A DNA stretch of 37,263 bases from a virus. How positions within the stretch are numbered: position 1 is the stretch's first letter; every line of letters starts with the position of its first letter. Shown here in pieces: positions 1 to 8,795 of this stretch. Position numbers and translations under genes: made by a program. The stretch lies in the IMG/VR virus record IMGVR_UViG_3300037882_001567, positions 1-37,263 of that record; one strand, given 5' to 3'. Below the pieces are notes generated by a model. It saw nothing but the letters and a program-made list of their open reading frames with translations, was not told where the DNA came from and ran no database searches.

Positions 1-7
1 CTACTCA

Positions 8-832
8 TTACGCTGAACTTCCCGCAAGAGTTAATGTGAACGCAGCGCTCTCTGGACTTTCACCAGCAGGAAGAGACAACCTCACCCAAACCCCAATATG
101 GTCTGCCGTGCCGGTAGTTCTATCACCAAGAGTACCGCCAGGAACAGAGACAGAGGCATCACTCCAAGTGTCTCTAACTGTTTGGGCGCCACCAGGAGCG
201 GTGGTTCTATCTGTAATAGTGCCAGTATCATTCACGGCATCTTCCAAGTCGAAATCGACCAAATCACTTGCGGTGCCGTCTGCTGTCAAAGAAACTGCCG
301 CAGACAAAACAGCAAGGGTTGCATGTGTATTAGCAATGAAGCACTTTTCATATAGGGTCTTAGCGGCCCCACCGGAGGCGTTCGCCTCGGAAGCATAGAA
401 CATTCTACGAACTGATGTTACGGCAGTTCCACCTGGGGCGGTGCCGGTTCCTTCCATAGTAAATACTGTAACATTACCGGAAGCTTCTCTAACGGTGACA
501 GTACCGGCTGTGCCAGCACTTAGGACAGCCTTCAGAATACGGCTGAAACTCGTGCTAGACGCGCCGGTAACGACATTAGTTCCGTCTAAGGTAAATGTAT
601 CTGTCACTACAACACCAGCGCCATTACGACCTGTAACAGTCAGGGTTTGAGTGGTGTCAGCCGCATTACTAGACAAAACTTCTAGAGTGTCGGCTCCACC
701 AACGTCTGACATATCGGCGTATAGAATTTTGATTGCTTTATTGATAGCACCACCAACCGGAGTTGCCGCGTCGGTTTCAGGGTTGGCATTTGCGCAACCG
801 TAACTGATAATGTCGGAATTTGCTACTGGCAT
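8..832 (-). CDS. virion-associated structural protein, unknown role
   Basis: 274-aa protein, low in Cys and charged residues and rich in Thr, Ala, Gly, Val and Asp, as in phage beta-sandwich virion proteins. It reads as repeated short beta strands (TLTVTGRNGAGVVVTDTFTLDG, split as TLTVTGRNG and VVVTDTFTLDG, near residues 63-84) without catalytic motifs or a signal peptide. The ATG lies 18 bases after the stop of the EHLL-repeat gene, so it is the most downstream gene of the leftward virion operon visible here. I do not recognise a named family. A tail, baseplate or decoration role is inferred from position and composition only. Confidence 0.6.
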   Translation of the reverse strand: MPVANSDIISYGCANANPETDAATPVGGAINKAIKILYADMSDVGGADTLEVLSSNAADTTQTLTVTGRNGAGVVVTDTFTLDGTNVVTGASSTSFSRILKAVLSAGTAGTVTVREASGNVTVFTMEGTGTAPGGTAVTSVRRMFYASEANASGGAAKTLYEKCFIANTHATLAVLSAAVSLTADGTASDLVDFDLEDAVNDTGTITDRTTAPGGAQTVRDTWSDASVSVPGGTLGDRTTGTADHIGVWVRLSLPAGESPESAAFTLTLAGSSA

Positions 833-849
833 ATGTTTACCTGTTTACC

Positions 850-2190
850 TTAATCTTGTTCTAAAATGACCCAACCTGTTGGTCTGTCTGGGACCACCCA
901 AGACGAACCGCGCTCTCTCAGCACCCACATTGTTTCTCTTAAGTCCGTTGTCCATTCGGTATCTTGTCTCGCGGCCTCCGGCAAAATCCAGACAGTTCCT
1001 CTATTCTCCAAAATCCACTTTAGTAGTTTCGCCGCAGGAACCGTACCAAAAGTGTCTAAGGGTATAATTAAATCTGCGTCTAGCCGCAATAAGTGTTCAA
1101 GAAGTACATTCTTCTCACCTATAACTTCTACGGCTCGTAGATGTTCGATTACAATCGAAACCTCTACCCCAAGTAATCTGGTCCACTCAAGGTATAATAC
1201 ACCCCCCTTAGAAATAGCGGTTAGCCACTCTAATAGTAGCCTTTCCCCGCTGCTAAGTCCGGTCAGATGTTCTATATAAACTGGCTCAGGAGAGCTGATA
1301 CCAAGCAGATGTTCAAGAGGCGCGTTCTTTCCGGCGCTTAGATTTAGTAAATGCTCCAAATAGACATCGTGGGATGTGTCTACCTGTAGCAAATGCTCTA
1401 AAACCAATACCGAGTCGATAGATAAAGTAGACTCTACAAGATGTTCAAGAACTATATTTTGATTGATACCTATAGACAATAGGTGTTCTACCATTACATT
1501 CTTACTCACACCTAGACCTAGTAAGTGTTCAATAACTACGTTCTTACCAGTGGATAGCCCTAGTATATGTTCTAACAGCACGCCCCCTTGGGCTGAGACA
1601 CTTAATAAATGCTCCGTTAGAATGCTCTGGCTAATGCCGAGAGCCAGCAGATGCTCTATAGAAATAGGTGTGTCCACCACCCCGATGCTAAGCAAGTGTT
1701 CAATAAGGGTGTCTTTGGAAATACCTATAGACAATAAGTATTCCATAAGTATAGACTTGCTAATACCTAAGCTCAGCAAATGTTCAAGCACCTGATTAAC
1801 ATTTGTACCAACGCCTAATAGATGCTCTAAAACTACTTCTTGATTTATATTCCCAACCGACAGTATATGCTCCAAGTAGACACTGGAATCTGTGTCAAGA
1901 GCAATTAAATGTTCTAAAATTTCATTCTTGCTTAAGGCTAACCCAAGCACAAACTCTATCAACACATTAGAAGACTGTGATAAGCTAATCAGGTGTTCTA
2001 ACACAACGTCGTTATCAGAAGCCGCCAGAGCTATCAAATGTTCCAGCACTTCATTCTTATTGATAGAGACAGCTACTAGATGCTCTAGCATAATCGTTAA
2101 AGCCGCATCTATAGCATTCTCGGTGGTGTATCCCCACCACGCAGTAGATGTTCCAGTTAGTCCTAGATAAGTATAAGGATTCCAAGTCAT
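850..2190 (-). CDS. EHLL-repeat protein (24 tandem 14-residue repeats)
   Basis: 446-aa protein in three parts. Residues 1-34 are a Trp/Tyr-rich lead. Residues 35-376 hold 24 tandem repeats with consensus LEHLLSLGISKNVL, usually 14 residues long with 1-2 residue insertions. A 70-residue tail carries four short W-[VI]-[LV]-x-[ER/PD] motifs (TVWILPE, TMWVLRERG, SWVVPDRP, GWVILEQD), a pattern often seen at the ends of phage appendage proteins. The Glu-His pair is nearly invariant; in repeats 4, 9, 21 and 22 the His is replaced by an aromatic residue. The ATG overlaps the stop of the beta-helix gene upstream (ATGA), so translation is probably coupled. A solenoid or fibrous virion component is inferred. 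I do not recognise a named repeat family. Confidence 0.75.
   Translation of the reverse strand: MTWNPYTYLGLTGTSTAWWGYTTENAIDAALTIMLEHLVAVSINKNEVLEHLIALAASDNDVVLEHLISLSQSSNVLIEFVLGLALSKNEILEHLIALDTDSSVYLEHILSVGNINQEVVLEHLLGVGTNVNQVLEHLLSLGISKSILMEYLLSIGISKDTLIEHLLSIGVVDTPISIEHLLALGISQSILTEHLLSVSAQGGVLLEHILGLSTGKNVVIEHLLGLGVSKNVMVEHLLSIGINQNIVLEHLVESTLSIDSVLVLEHLLQVDTSHDVYLEHLLNLSAGKNAPLEHLLGISSPEPVYIEHLTGLSSGERLLLEWLTAISKGGVLYLEWTRLLGVEVSIVIEHLRAVEVIGEKNVLLEHLLRLDADLIIPLDTFGTVPAAKLLKWILENRGTVWILPEAARQDTEWTTDLRETMWVLRERGSSWVVPDRPTGWVILEQD
1063..2088 (-). repeat. 24 tandem 42-bp repeats coding for LEHLLSLGISKNVL-type units
   Basis: The repeat is far better conserved in protein than in DNA: codons for the Leu, Glu and His positions vary between copies, so the array is old and kept by selection rather than freshly amplified. 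The units are near-exact multiples of 14 residues, with short insertions at repeats 2, 6, 10, 16 and 23. Confidence 0.9.
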
Positions 2191-3578
2191 GTATAAATGC
2201 CTAATAATTTCACAACAGTAGAAGCATTGTAATGTTGACCTGCTCCTATGTCGGGGTACGACACTGTAGGACTAGGGTCTCCATATCCGCTCTGAGTTTG
2301 GAAGAAGCTGCCAGCGCCAGTGCCTTTTGCTGTAGACAAAACAATGCTGAAATCCCCGTCAGCGGGGTCTGCCCACGGAGTCACATCTGCCCCATACACC
2401 ACTTTACCAACTTCTACAGCGCCACCCGAAAAACCGCTAACATCACCACTGGAATTAGCTTGAGTGCCAGAACCAAACCCGCAATTGATGAAAATACCAT
2501 TTACAGTCAATGACCCCGACCTTACAGCACCGTATCCACCGTTCTTTATAAAATTACTGTTTATAGCACAGATGAAACCAGCAGCAGCGGAGTTTGTGCC
2601 GTTAAAACCGCTCAATGTATTGTTATACATATCACAGTTTATTAATGTACCATTGGCAGTTATCGTAATGCATCCATTACCAGCGTTAGAATCTGCTATA
2701 CATGCGAACAAGAATGCATTAACCAACAAAAAACCATGACAATTTGAACCAGTAGAATTATGATGACTGATACATCTATATCCATGTGTCAGTTGCATAC
2801 CACCAAGATTTGCAGTGTTTGAGGTGTTACAGGAATACGCCTCACATTCAACGGCCCTAGAGGCTTGTAGTCCAATCCCTCTTACGTCGTGGACCACACA
2901 TCTCGTTGCCAATGAGGATGTTCCAGATACAACTAAACCTGTGGCGCTAGCAGTTGCCCCGTTGTTTCGCACCTCAAAATCGCTGACCACTGCATTAGCA
3001 CTAGTGATATTCCAAATGATATAAGAAGTACCAGCGACCCCGCCATCAATAATAGCCTTCCCTAAATCACCAGGGGTTGTAGTATAGCCCTGTAGAATAA
3101 ACGGACCAGCAAGAGACTGTGGCCCTGTCGCTGTTACGCTATAAATCGCATCATTTTTAAAATTAATTCTTAGCATATCATCACTGGCGTTAGTGAGAGT
3201 CCCAGCTATTACCCCTATGGGCCAAAGTTGGTTATCATTAGGCCCCTTCCATGCCCCACCAACCTTTATAGTTCTATTGCCAGTGCCATTTCCTGGGGCC
3301 GTACCCATCTTAGCCGTTAGGCTAACGGTTATTGTATCTGCTCCATCGTCAACGGCTGTTATGCGCCCGACAAACACCGCAACCGAAGCTCCGTCTATAT
3401 AAACACTGGCAAACATACCAGCGCTAATTCCTGATAAGTTAGCCCCCGCCGCGGTAAAAACACCAGTAGTAGAGACCCAATCACCACCAGTGAATGTAAA
3501 TATAGCAGCGTTGTCTGTTGTGCTTCCAGCATTCAGATTGCTTCCGCCAGATTGACAATAAAATTCTGTATGTGCCAT
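2187..3578 (-). CDS. virion protein, probable right-handed beta-helix (tail spike/fibre type)
   Basis: 463-aa protein. The N-terminal ~110 residues are a small domain opening AHTEFYCQSGGSNLNAG. Residues ~140-400 are rich in short rungs with Asn, Gly, Thr and Val (for example CVVHDVRGIGLQ, CISHHNSTGSNCHGF, NCDMYNNTLSGFNGT), typical of parallel beta-helix, pectate-lyase-like phage appendages. A C-terminal segment ends in IGAGQHYN, as often seen before tail-spike ends. No catalytic residues can be assigned. It overlaps the next gene by four bases (ATGA) and its ATG overlaps the preceding stop (TAATG). It may bind or cleave a surface glycan, but only the fold class is supported. Confidence 0.7.
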   Translation of the reverse strand: MAHTEFYCQSGGSNLNAGSTTDNAAIFTFTGGDWVSTTGVFTAAGANLSGISAGMFASVYIDGASVAVFVGRITAVDDGADTITVSLTAKMGTAPGNGTGNRTIKVGGAWKGPNDNQLWPIGVIAGTLTNASDDMLRINFKNDAIYSVTATGPQSLAGPFILQGYTTTPGDLGKAIIDGGVAGTSYIIWNITSANAVVSDFEVRNNGATASATGLVVSGTSSLATRCVVHDVRGIGLQASRAVECEAYSCNTSNTANLGGMQLTHGYRCISHHNSTGSNCHGFLLVNAFLFACIADSNAGNGCITITANGTLINCDMYNNTLSGFNGTNSAAAGFICAINSNFIKNGGYGAVRSGSLTVNGIFINCGFGSGTQANSSGDVSGFSGGAVEVGKVVYGADVTPWADPADGDFSIVLSTAKGTGAGSFFQTQSGYGDPSPTVSYPDIGAGQHYNASTVVKLLGIYT

Positions 3579-4831
3579 TAGATTATTATGAAAGTTGCAT
3601 TGTTAGCAGGAGCTTCAGTCATAGCTGTGGTGGTAAAATGTCCTCTCCCGCTCACTAGAGAATAAGCAGTAATTTGAGCCGCCTGATATTGCATAGCACC
3701 ACTTGTCCACAAAATCACTCTATTCTTGAAGTGGTCAGCAGTAGCTTCCGTAATATCATCAGCTTCAAACTCGGTGGTTGTCATAGCGAAGCCAGTATCA
3801 TCTACTGTTCCAGGGAGGGCATTAGCAGCCATAAGAGCCAATCTTGCAGCGGCAACCGAGGATGTATCAACCTCCTCAATATTAGCGTCTACAATACCAG
3901 AAGCAGAAACACCAGCGGTTCTACCACTAACTGTAGGTCTTAGGAAATCCCCAGCAGGCCAAATCTCATACGTTTGGGTGGTAACCGCCTGGGTTGTCGC
4001 AGGAGAAAAGGTAATGGTATCAGTACCGGCGTTAAAACCGGTAATAATACGAGATTGCCCGGCTATATTCCCACTAGTAAAGAATAGGAGGGCCCCCTTC
4101 CAATAATCCGTATCGGCTTCTGTTCTTGCTGCGTCAACCAATGTAGTAGTAGAACCGCTATCCGCAGTTCCAGCTGCCGCCGGTACAGAACTTGTAATAA
4201 CGGGCGAACCATTAACATGTGTAATATCTACTTCTGGTACGCCAGCTACCGATGTTCCAGCCACGGCAGAACCCGCCCAGTGAGTGTTATTTACTTCTGG
4301 TCTACCAGAGGAAAAGGTTCCTGCCACGCCACCAAAATATGTGGTATTTACCGCTGGTCTACCACCGCTCATACTACCGGCAGTTCCTCCGTAGTGTGTT
4401 ACATCGACTTCTGGAACACCAGTTACAGAGACCGCCGCGATAGCGCCTCCAAGCCACTCCTTGCAATCGGCGTTTCCATTACCAGAGCTATCAACAGTTA
4501 GGGTTTCTCCCGCTGTAATCTTGGGGCGAAATAACTCAAATACCCGTGTGACAGGAGCCATGCCCGCATGTGTAATATGTACGCAGATTTCTTCTGTGTC
4601 ATTACCAGATGCAATAGTCATATCTTCGTCAAGTAGCAACTCATACACCCCCGGCATGTTTGCTGAACTTGTCTCGTTAATTGTGGGCGTGGTAAATGCA
4701 GCAGCCGCAGCCCCATCACGGGAACGGTAGACAGTAAACGATGATAGGCCCGTTTCGCGGGTTTTAAGGTCTGTAGCATCTACAGCGACAAAATAAATAT
4801 ATTGGTCTGTTACACCACTTGGTATTCTCAT
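3578..4831 (-). CDS. virion protein with G-x-P-x-V-x-x-T-H repeats
   Basis: 417-aa protein. Residues 1-110 resemble an Ig-like/beta-sandwich head (VYRSRDGAAAAAF, GVYELLLDEDM). Residues ~135-210 contain four to five repeats of the type GVPEVDVTHYGGTAG, GRPAVNTTYFGGVAG, GRPEVNNTHWAGSAV and GVPEVDITHVNGSPV. This repeat recurs in many phage tail-region proteins. The C-terminal part ends in repeated TDTITFSPA/GHFTTTAM strands. Four-base ATGA overlap with the downstream gene and one-base TAATG overlap on the other side place it in one translational unit with its neighbours. A tail or baseplate-attached role is inferred. Confidence 0.65.
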   Translation of the reverse strand: MRIPSGVTDQYIYFVAVDATDLKTRETGLSSFTVYRSRDGAAAAAFTTPTINETSSANMPGVYELLLDEDMTIASGNDTEEICVHITHAGMAPVTRVFELFRPKITAGETLTVDSSGNGNADCKEWLGGAIAAVSVTGVPEVDVTHYGGTAGSMSGGRPAVNTTYFGGVAGTFSSGRPEVNNTHWAGSAVAGTSVAGVPEVDITHVNGSPVITSSVPAAAGTADSGSTTTLVDAARTEADTDYWKGALLFFTSGNIAGQSRIITGFNAGTDTITFSPATTQAVTTQTYEIWPAGDFLRPTVSGRTAGVSASGIVDANIEEVDTSSVAAARLALMAANALPGTVDDTGFAMTTTEFEADDITEATADHFKNRVILWTSGAMQYQAAQITAYSLVSGRGHFTTTAMTEAPANNATFIII

Positions 4832-6045
4832 ATAGCACCTACCTCTATCGGATGTAGTCCTTGTCTTGGTGAGCCGCTAACCTCGTCGCCTAGCGCTAGG
4901 TAAGCAATCTTCACGCCGCTAGTCGTTGTGGTATAATTTAAGGTGAATCCATCAGAATCGAAGCTACTCAAATCAGCAGCAAGGTCAGACGCGCCTGCAA
5001 TTGTAAGCCCGCTGATAATCTCGTCGCCCTCATATTCTGTATAGCAAATAGAAGTTGCGGCGGCGTCGTCGTCAGTAAAGGAGAACGAAGCTCGTTTTGT
5101 TGTGCTTGACGCCCAGCCCATACTCCATACGCAATCTACTGAATGAGACCCCTCTGATGTTAGGCCGACATGTAATAGTATTAGTGCTTTAGGCGTAAAT
5201 CCGACGCCTGTTGTCGCACTTGTGCCTGTTCCTGCTGGTGCTGAAATAGTACCAGTTTTACATTGACAACGAGAGAACGCTACATAATAGAGGTTATGTG
5301 CAGTTGATGGTACTGTTGTCCAGTTGATTGTGAGTGCATTACCTGAAATGGAAGTGATACTTCCTTTAAGCCATTGCGCGTTGTCGAAATAGACATCTAC
5401 GATTGCTGTTGTAGAACCAATACGGCCACAATCGGCATCAGCTACGCCATTTTCAGACCATACAGACCGCGACGCAACATTCGTTCTATCGAAAAAGCCG
5501 ACATTCGCAATCATGTTTCCTTCGGTATATATCTCGTTTGTAAAATTGTGCGACGAGAAGAACATCATACCAGTCATGTCATCGGTCGGCAGATAGTACG
5601 TCACTGAGCCAGTAGTATTCGGCACTGTCAACACGCCAACATGTACGCCTATTTCGGCAAGTGCCATCATGCTGTGATAGTATGTCGATGTGTTATTGGT
5701 TGCCCAGGTTCGCGTTTCTCCGTCTGCTGTGCTGACAGCAGTAAATCTTTCATGCACTGCGTTATCAAACGCCTGATTCACGCAATAGGTAGAAGTGTAG
5801 CACCGTCCAGTGTCCATTGTCGTCACTGCATTCTGTACCCATGAAAAAAAACTTACTTGAACATCGTCGCCTTGTCGTGCGCCAACTCCAAATCCAATTC
5901 CAGCGTTCAATATCGAACCGTCGCCTCCTGAAAAGCCGTTCAGGTACAAGCACGCATCAGGAGAGAACACCAGCCCGCTAATAGTCTGCGTTGTTGGTGA
6001 TGAGGCAGTTGATGGAGACTGTGAGTTATTTACTTCGGCTAACAT
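4828..6045 (-). CDS. virion protein, tandem paralogue A
   Basis: 405-aa protein, clearly a duplicate of the gene upstream (6046-7269). Both open with xAEVNNSQSPST-SSPTTQTISG, share an SACxY/DACLY segment, GARQGDDV near residue 55, a shared APAGTGTSATTGxGFTPKALIL block (split here as APAGTGTSATTG and GFTPKALIL) near residue 270, and end LSSFDSDGFTLNYTTT...IAYxALGD...GLHPIxxGAI. Length differs by two residues. No enzyme motifs. Probably a surface-exposed virion protein; the middle segments are divergent while the ends are conserved, as expected for a receptor-binding or fibre module. Its ATG directly abuts the stop of paralogue B. Confidence 0.65.
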   Translation of the reverse strand: MLAEVNNSQSPSTASSPTTQTISGLVFSPDACLYLNGFSGGDGSILNAGIGFGVGARQGDDVQVSFFSWVQNAVTTMDTGRCYTSTYCVNQAFDNAVHERFTAVSTADGETRTWATNNTSTYYHSMMALAEIGVHVGVLTVPNTTGSVTYYLPTDDMTGMMFFSSHNFTNEIYTEGNMIANVGFFDRTNVASRSVWSENGVADADCGRIGSTTAIVDVYFDNAQWLKGSITSISGNALTINWTTVPSTAHNLYYVAFSRCQCKTGTISAPAGTGTSATTGVGFTPKALILLHVGLTSEGSHSVDCVWSMGWASSTTKRASFSFTDDDAAATSICYTEYEGDEIISGLTIAGASDLAADLSSFDSDGFTLNYTTTTSGVKIAYLALGDEVSGSPRQGLHPIEVGAI

Positions 6046-7269
6046 TTAGATAGCCCCCTGTCCGATAGGATGTAAGCCAACGTGCGCCCCCGGAGACGGT
6101 AGTACGTCCCCTAGTGCAATATATGCAATCTGCATTCCGCTGGTTGTCGTCGTGTAATTTAATGTAAACCCATCACTGTCAAAACTACTTAGGTCAGCTT
6201 CAAGCGTCTTTGTACCACCGCCGTTCATCATGGCTAAGACCTCATCGGTATCCGCTAGTCGCTTAACACTGCTAGTGGCTAAGTTATCAGACTGAGAAAA
6301 AGCCGATGTGCCGCGCGCTGACGTACCGCTGGCAAAACCAAGGCCAAATACGGTGTCGGTTGTGTGCGAATCATTAGCAGTTGTTCCGACAGAGCAAAGT
6401 ATCAGCGCCTTCGGCGTGAACCCTATGCCTGTTGTAGCACTTGTTCCCGTACCAGCCGGTGCCGACAACATCCCGACTTTTGCTTGGCACGCAGCGAATG
6501 TAATGTAGTGGATGTTTAGTTCTGCGCCTGGAATTGTCGTCCAGTTTACTGTAATCGAATTTGCAGTTGTTGCCGTTATATTACCGACCAGCCATGCCAC
6601 GTTGTCATAATACTGATTCACGAACTTCGTGGTGCTGCTCATCCTCCCATTGTCACTGTCGGACATATTGTATTCGTCCCATGTGGACATGGACGAAATG
6701 TTGGTCATGTCATAGAAGCCAATGTGTAGTAATGAGGATAAGTAAGTGTGAGCCTCCTCACTTCCGGGCAGCGTAAAATCGGAGAAAAACATGATTCCCT
6801 TTGGTCTCGTAGGGAAGTAGTAGGTCACCGAACCCGTAGACGCAGGTGAAACCAATGTGCCTACATGAACATCCATATCTCCTAGTGCCAACATGTTGAT
6901 GTACTGCGTATCAACATTGTTTAATGCCCAGCTACGTAACTCCCCATCGCTGCGGCTCTCTGCCGTAAACCGTTCATAATCTACAGACTGAAAGGCCGCG
7001 CGGAACGGATAGATTTTAGACTGCGTGCGACCCGAACTCATCACACCAGAACTTGTGACCATCCAACAAGATGAAGACCTAGCCACATCATCACCTTGGC
7101 GAGCGCCAATACAAGTCGGATTTCCAACCGTCTCAACCGTTCCATCTGCTGTATTACATGTAGACCAATAGATACACGCAGACGGCGAGAAGCCCATTCC
7201 GCTAATCGTTTGGGTGGTAGGAGACGACCCCGTTGACGGGGATTGAGAATTGTTTACTTCGGCTTGCAC
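6046..7269 (-). CDS. virion protein, tandem paralogue B
   Basis: 407-aa partner of the gene at 4828-6045, with the same N-terminal AEVNNSQSPST block, central GTGTSATTGIGFTPKALIL block and C-terminal LHPIGQGAI end. The reading frame opens with GTG at 7267-7269, overlapping by one base the TAG stop of the 108-aa gene; the paralogue uses ATG at the same alignment position, which supports this start. The pair arose by tandem duplication followed by divergence of the central part (for example residues 30-50 and 110-200). Function unknown; virion location is inferred from the operon. Confidence 0.65.
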   Translation of the reverse strand: MQAEVNNSQSPSTGSSPTTQTISGMGFSPSACIYWSTCNTADGTVETVGNPTCIGARQGDDVARSSSCWMVTSSGVMSSGRTQSKIYPFRAAFQSVDYERFTAESRSDGELRSWALNNVDTQYINMLALGDMDVHVGTLVSPASTGSVTYYFPTRPKGIMFFSDFTLPGSEEAHTYLSSLLHIGFYDMTNISSMSTWDEYNMSDSDNGRMSSTTKFVNQYYDNVAWLVGNITATTANSITVNWTTIPGAELNIHYITFAACQAKVGMLSAPAGTGTSATTGIGFTPKALILCSVGTTANDSHTTDTVFGLGFASGTSARGTSAFSQSDNLATSSVKRLADTDEVLAMMNGGGTKTLEADLSSFDSDGFTLNYTTTTSGMQIAYIALGDVLPSPGAHVGLHPIGQGAI

Positions 7270-7595
7270 TACACTATACCTAAAATTGACCTAAATTTAG
7301 CTTCAGTGATAAGATTCAACTGAGCGCATAGAGTTGCTGCTTTAATACGTTCAAGATATACCAATTTCAAAGTATTGTTAGACTGTGCAGCTAACTGGGT
7401 AGCAATATTATTCAAGTCTACAAGTTCAGTCGCGGATAAAGGAACCTTTAATTGAGAATTAACACCGCTAATGACTTGCGCAGGTGTGAATTCACCTAAC
7501 GCATTAAGAACAGATGCAGACTCTAACAGATGAACGCCAATTAAATCAGGATTAACTACGTTGTTAGTTCGCAGACGCTCCCAAATACCAGCCAT
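7269..7595 (-). CDS. small phage protein, unknown function
   Basis: 108-aa helical protein beginning MAGIWERL with repeated short helices (LLESASVLNALGEFTPAQVISGVN). No membrane segment or zinc site. An AAGG-type Shine-Dalgarno (TTTAAAGGAAACAACATG) precedes the ATG, and a GTGTATTAT box lies 42 bases upstream, so it probably heads its own transcript after the endonuclease gene. Proteins of this look are common beside phage tail-protein genes; I cannot assign a role. Confidence 0.6.
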   Translation of the reverse strand: MAGIWERLRTNNVVNPDLIGVHLLESASVLNALGEFTPAQVISGVNSQLKVPLSATELVDLNNIATQLAAQSNNTLKLVYLERIKAATLCAQLNLITEAKFRSILGIV

Positions 7596-7636
7596 GTTGT
7601 TTCCTTTAAATAAAAAAGTTAGCCACTGCCTACAGT

Positions 7637-7645
7637 ATAATACAC
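7637..7645 (-). promoter_or_regulatory. GTGTATTAT box, candidate late promoter core
   Basis: One of four GTGTATWAT boxes found 35-46 bases before leftward gene starts (also 11796-11804, 14009-14017, 20958-20966). No good TTGACA lies 17 bases upstream. It could be the -10 element of a promoter read by the phage-encoded sigma-like protein. Confidence 0.4.
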
Positions 7646-7654
7646 ACTATGAGC

Positions 7655-8725
7655 TTAAAATCGCTTCCTTGAAAGGCACATCGTGGCGTCGTGATACATC
7701 CAGTTCGATAGTTTTGCTATTTCTTCTTTTCTACCTATAAATAACTGGTGGGCGCTGTCTTCTTTAGCTTTTGACTTGTATCGTTGATAGATATTAGTGA
7801 CATAGCACGGTAAAACCTCTTTTAGTCCATAGGTAAAATCATATGAACCCACTATCATAACCCCATTTGAAATGGAGCCATCACCATCGAAATAACCCCT
7901 AACAAAGTGACTTAAAAGGTCTCTAGGGACTTGTTCTTCGGTTGGGAACTGCAAAATCTTAGATTTAGCCGGTACACAGCCGAGTTTTGTTAAATCATCT
8001 GCCAGGGCCTTTCTATTGATGCATAGCTCGATAATGTCTTGATGGTGTGGTTTAACACGAGGAACGAAGTGAAGAGGCCCATCATATTTCATTTGTCCCT
8101 TCATCCATTCTAAGATATGGCTATCTTTTTCTGCTAAACCAATTCTGATTCTGTCAATTCTTACGTTGCCATCAGAATAGAACCACCCTAAAATATAGGC
8201 TTTTTCTTGCGTATCTATAGCTTTGAAATATTCTTCATCTACATGATATTTCCAGTCAGACATATCAATACCGTTAGCATCAAGCAACCTCCAAATTGCA
8301 GATTCAGCGTGCCCCACCTGCTTAGCTATTTTCCCGCATGAAAAACCTTGATGAAATAATTCTATGACTAAATCTGTCTTATCTTTCAGTAAGTTGTCAG
8401 GGTTGCCAGTCCGATAGGTTGACGTATCAACGCCGAGCTTATGGAGTTTTTTGAGAATATTAGCTTTGCTTATATTAAGCGCTTTCCCTATCTCATAACA
8501 ACTTTTACCGCTACCATATAACTGCACTATATCATTTTCTTGGTTGTTGGCTGAACCATAATTTTTACGTTTCCTAGTAGGAACTTTCAACTTATTAAGA
8601 AAATACCAAATGGTTCCGGGGTTACACTTGAATTCTTTACCTAACGTATTAGTGCTTGCCCCTTCCTGATAAGACTTAATAATATAGTCTCTATTAGCCA
8701 TTAATCTATCTTGAATTGCCATCAT
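7655..8725 (-). CDS. free-standing LAGLIDADG homing endonuclease with N-terminal HTH repeats
   Basis: 356-aa protein. Two LAGLIDADG motifs are visible, YILGWFYSDG near residue 175 and FVRGYFDGDG near residue 275, with the paired acidic residues needed for double-strand cleavage. Residues 1-150 hold about three short DNA-binding repeats (SYQEGASTNTLGKEF, LYGSGKSCYEIGKALNIS, LFHQGFSCGKIAKQVG), as in resolvase/IENR-like targeting domains. The start is set at 8725 (ATGATG) because AGGG stands 5 bases upstream; a longer frame would run back through the terminator into the capsid gene. It sits between the capsid gene and the tail-side genes with no intron or intein around it, so it is a mobile gene inserted in an intergenic gap. 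Confidence 0.85.
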   Translation of the reverse strand: MMAIQDRLMANRDYIIKSYQEGASTNTLGKEFKCNPGTIWYFLNKLKVPTRKRKNYGSANNQENDIVQLYGSGKSCYEIGKALNISKANILKKLHKLGVDTSTYRTGNPDNLLKDKTDLVIELFHQGFSCGKIAKQVGHAESAIWRLLDANGIDMSDWKYHVDEEYFKAIDTQEKAYILGWFYSDGNVRIDRIRIGLAEKDSHILEWMKGQMKYDGPLHFVPRVKPHHQDIIELCINRKALADDLTKLGCVPAKSKILQFPTEEQVPRDLLSHFVRGYFDGDGSISNGVMIVGSYDFTYGLKEVLPCYVTNIYQRYKSKAKEDSAHQLFIGRKEEIAKLSNWMYHDATMCLSRKRF

Positions 8726-8748
8726 AAAATCCCTATAGATAATCATTA

Positions 8749-8777
8749 TAAAAAAGAGCAGGTATAAAACCTGCTCT
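8749..8777 (-). terminator. rho-independent terminator after the capsid gene
   Basis: On the minus strand: AGAGCAGG, loop TTTTATA, CCTGCTCT, then TTTTTT. The 8-bp stem is perfect and starts 19 bases past the capsid stop. It would limit read-through from abundant capsid mRNA into the endonuclease gene. Confidence 0.85.
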
Positions 8778-8795
8778 AATATATCTACTAAAACC

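Noticed and set aside
36-4730. Plus-strand frames opposite the virion genes
   Set aside because: They are shadows of long, well-coupled minus-strand genes, without ribosome sites or recognisable products.
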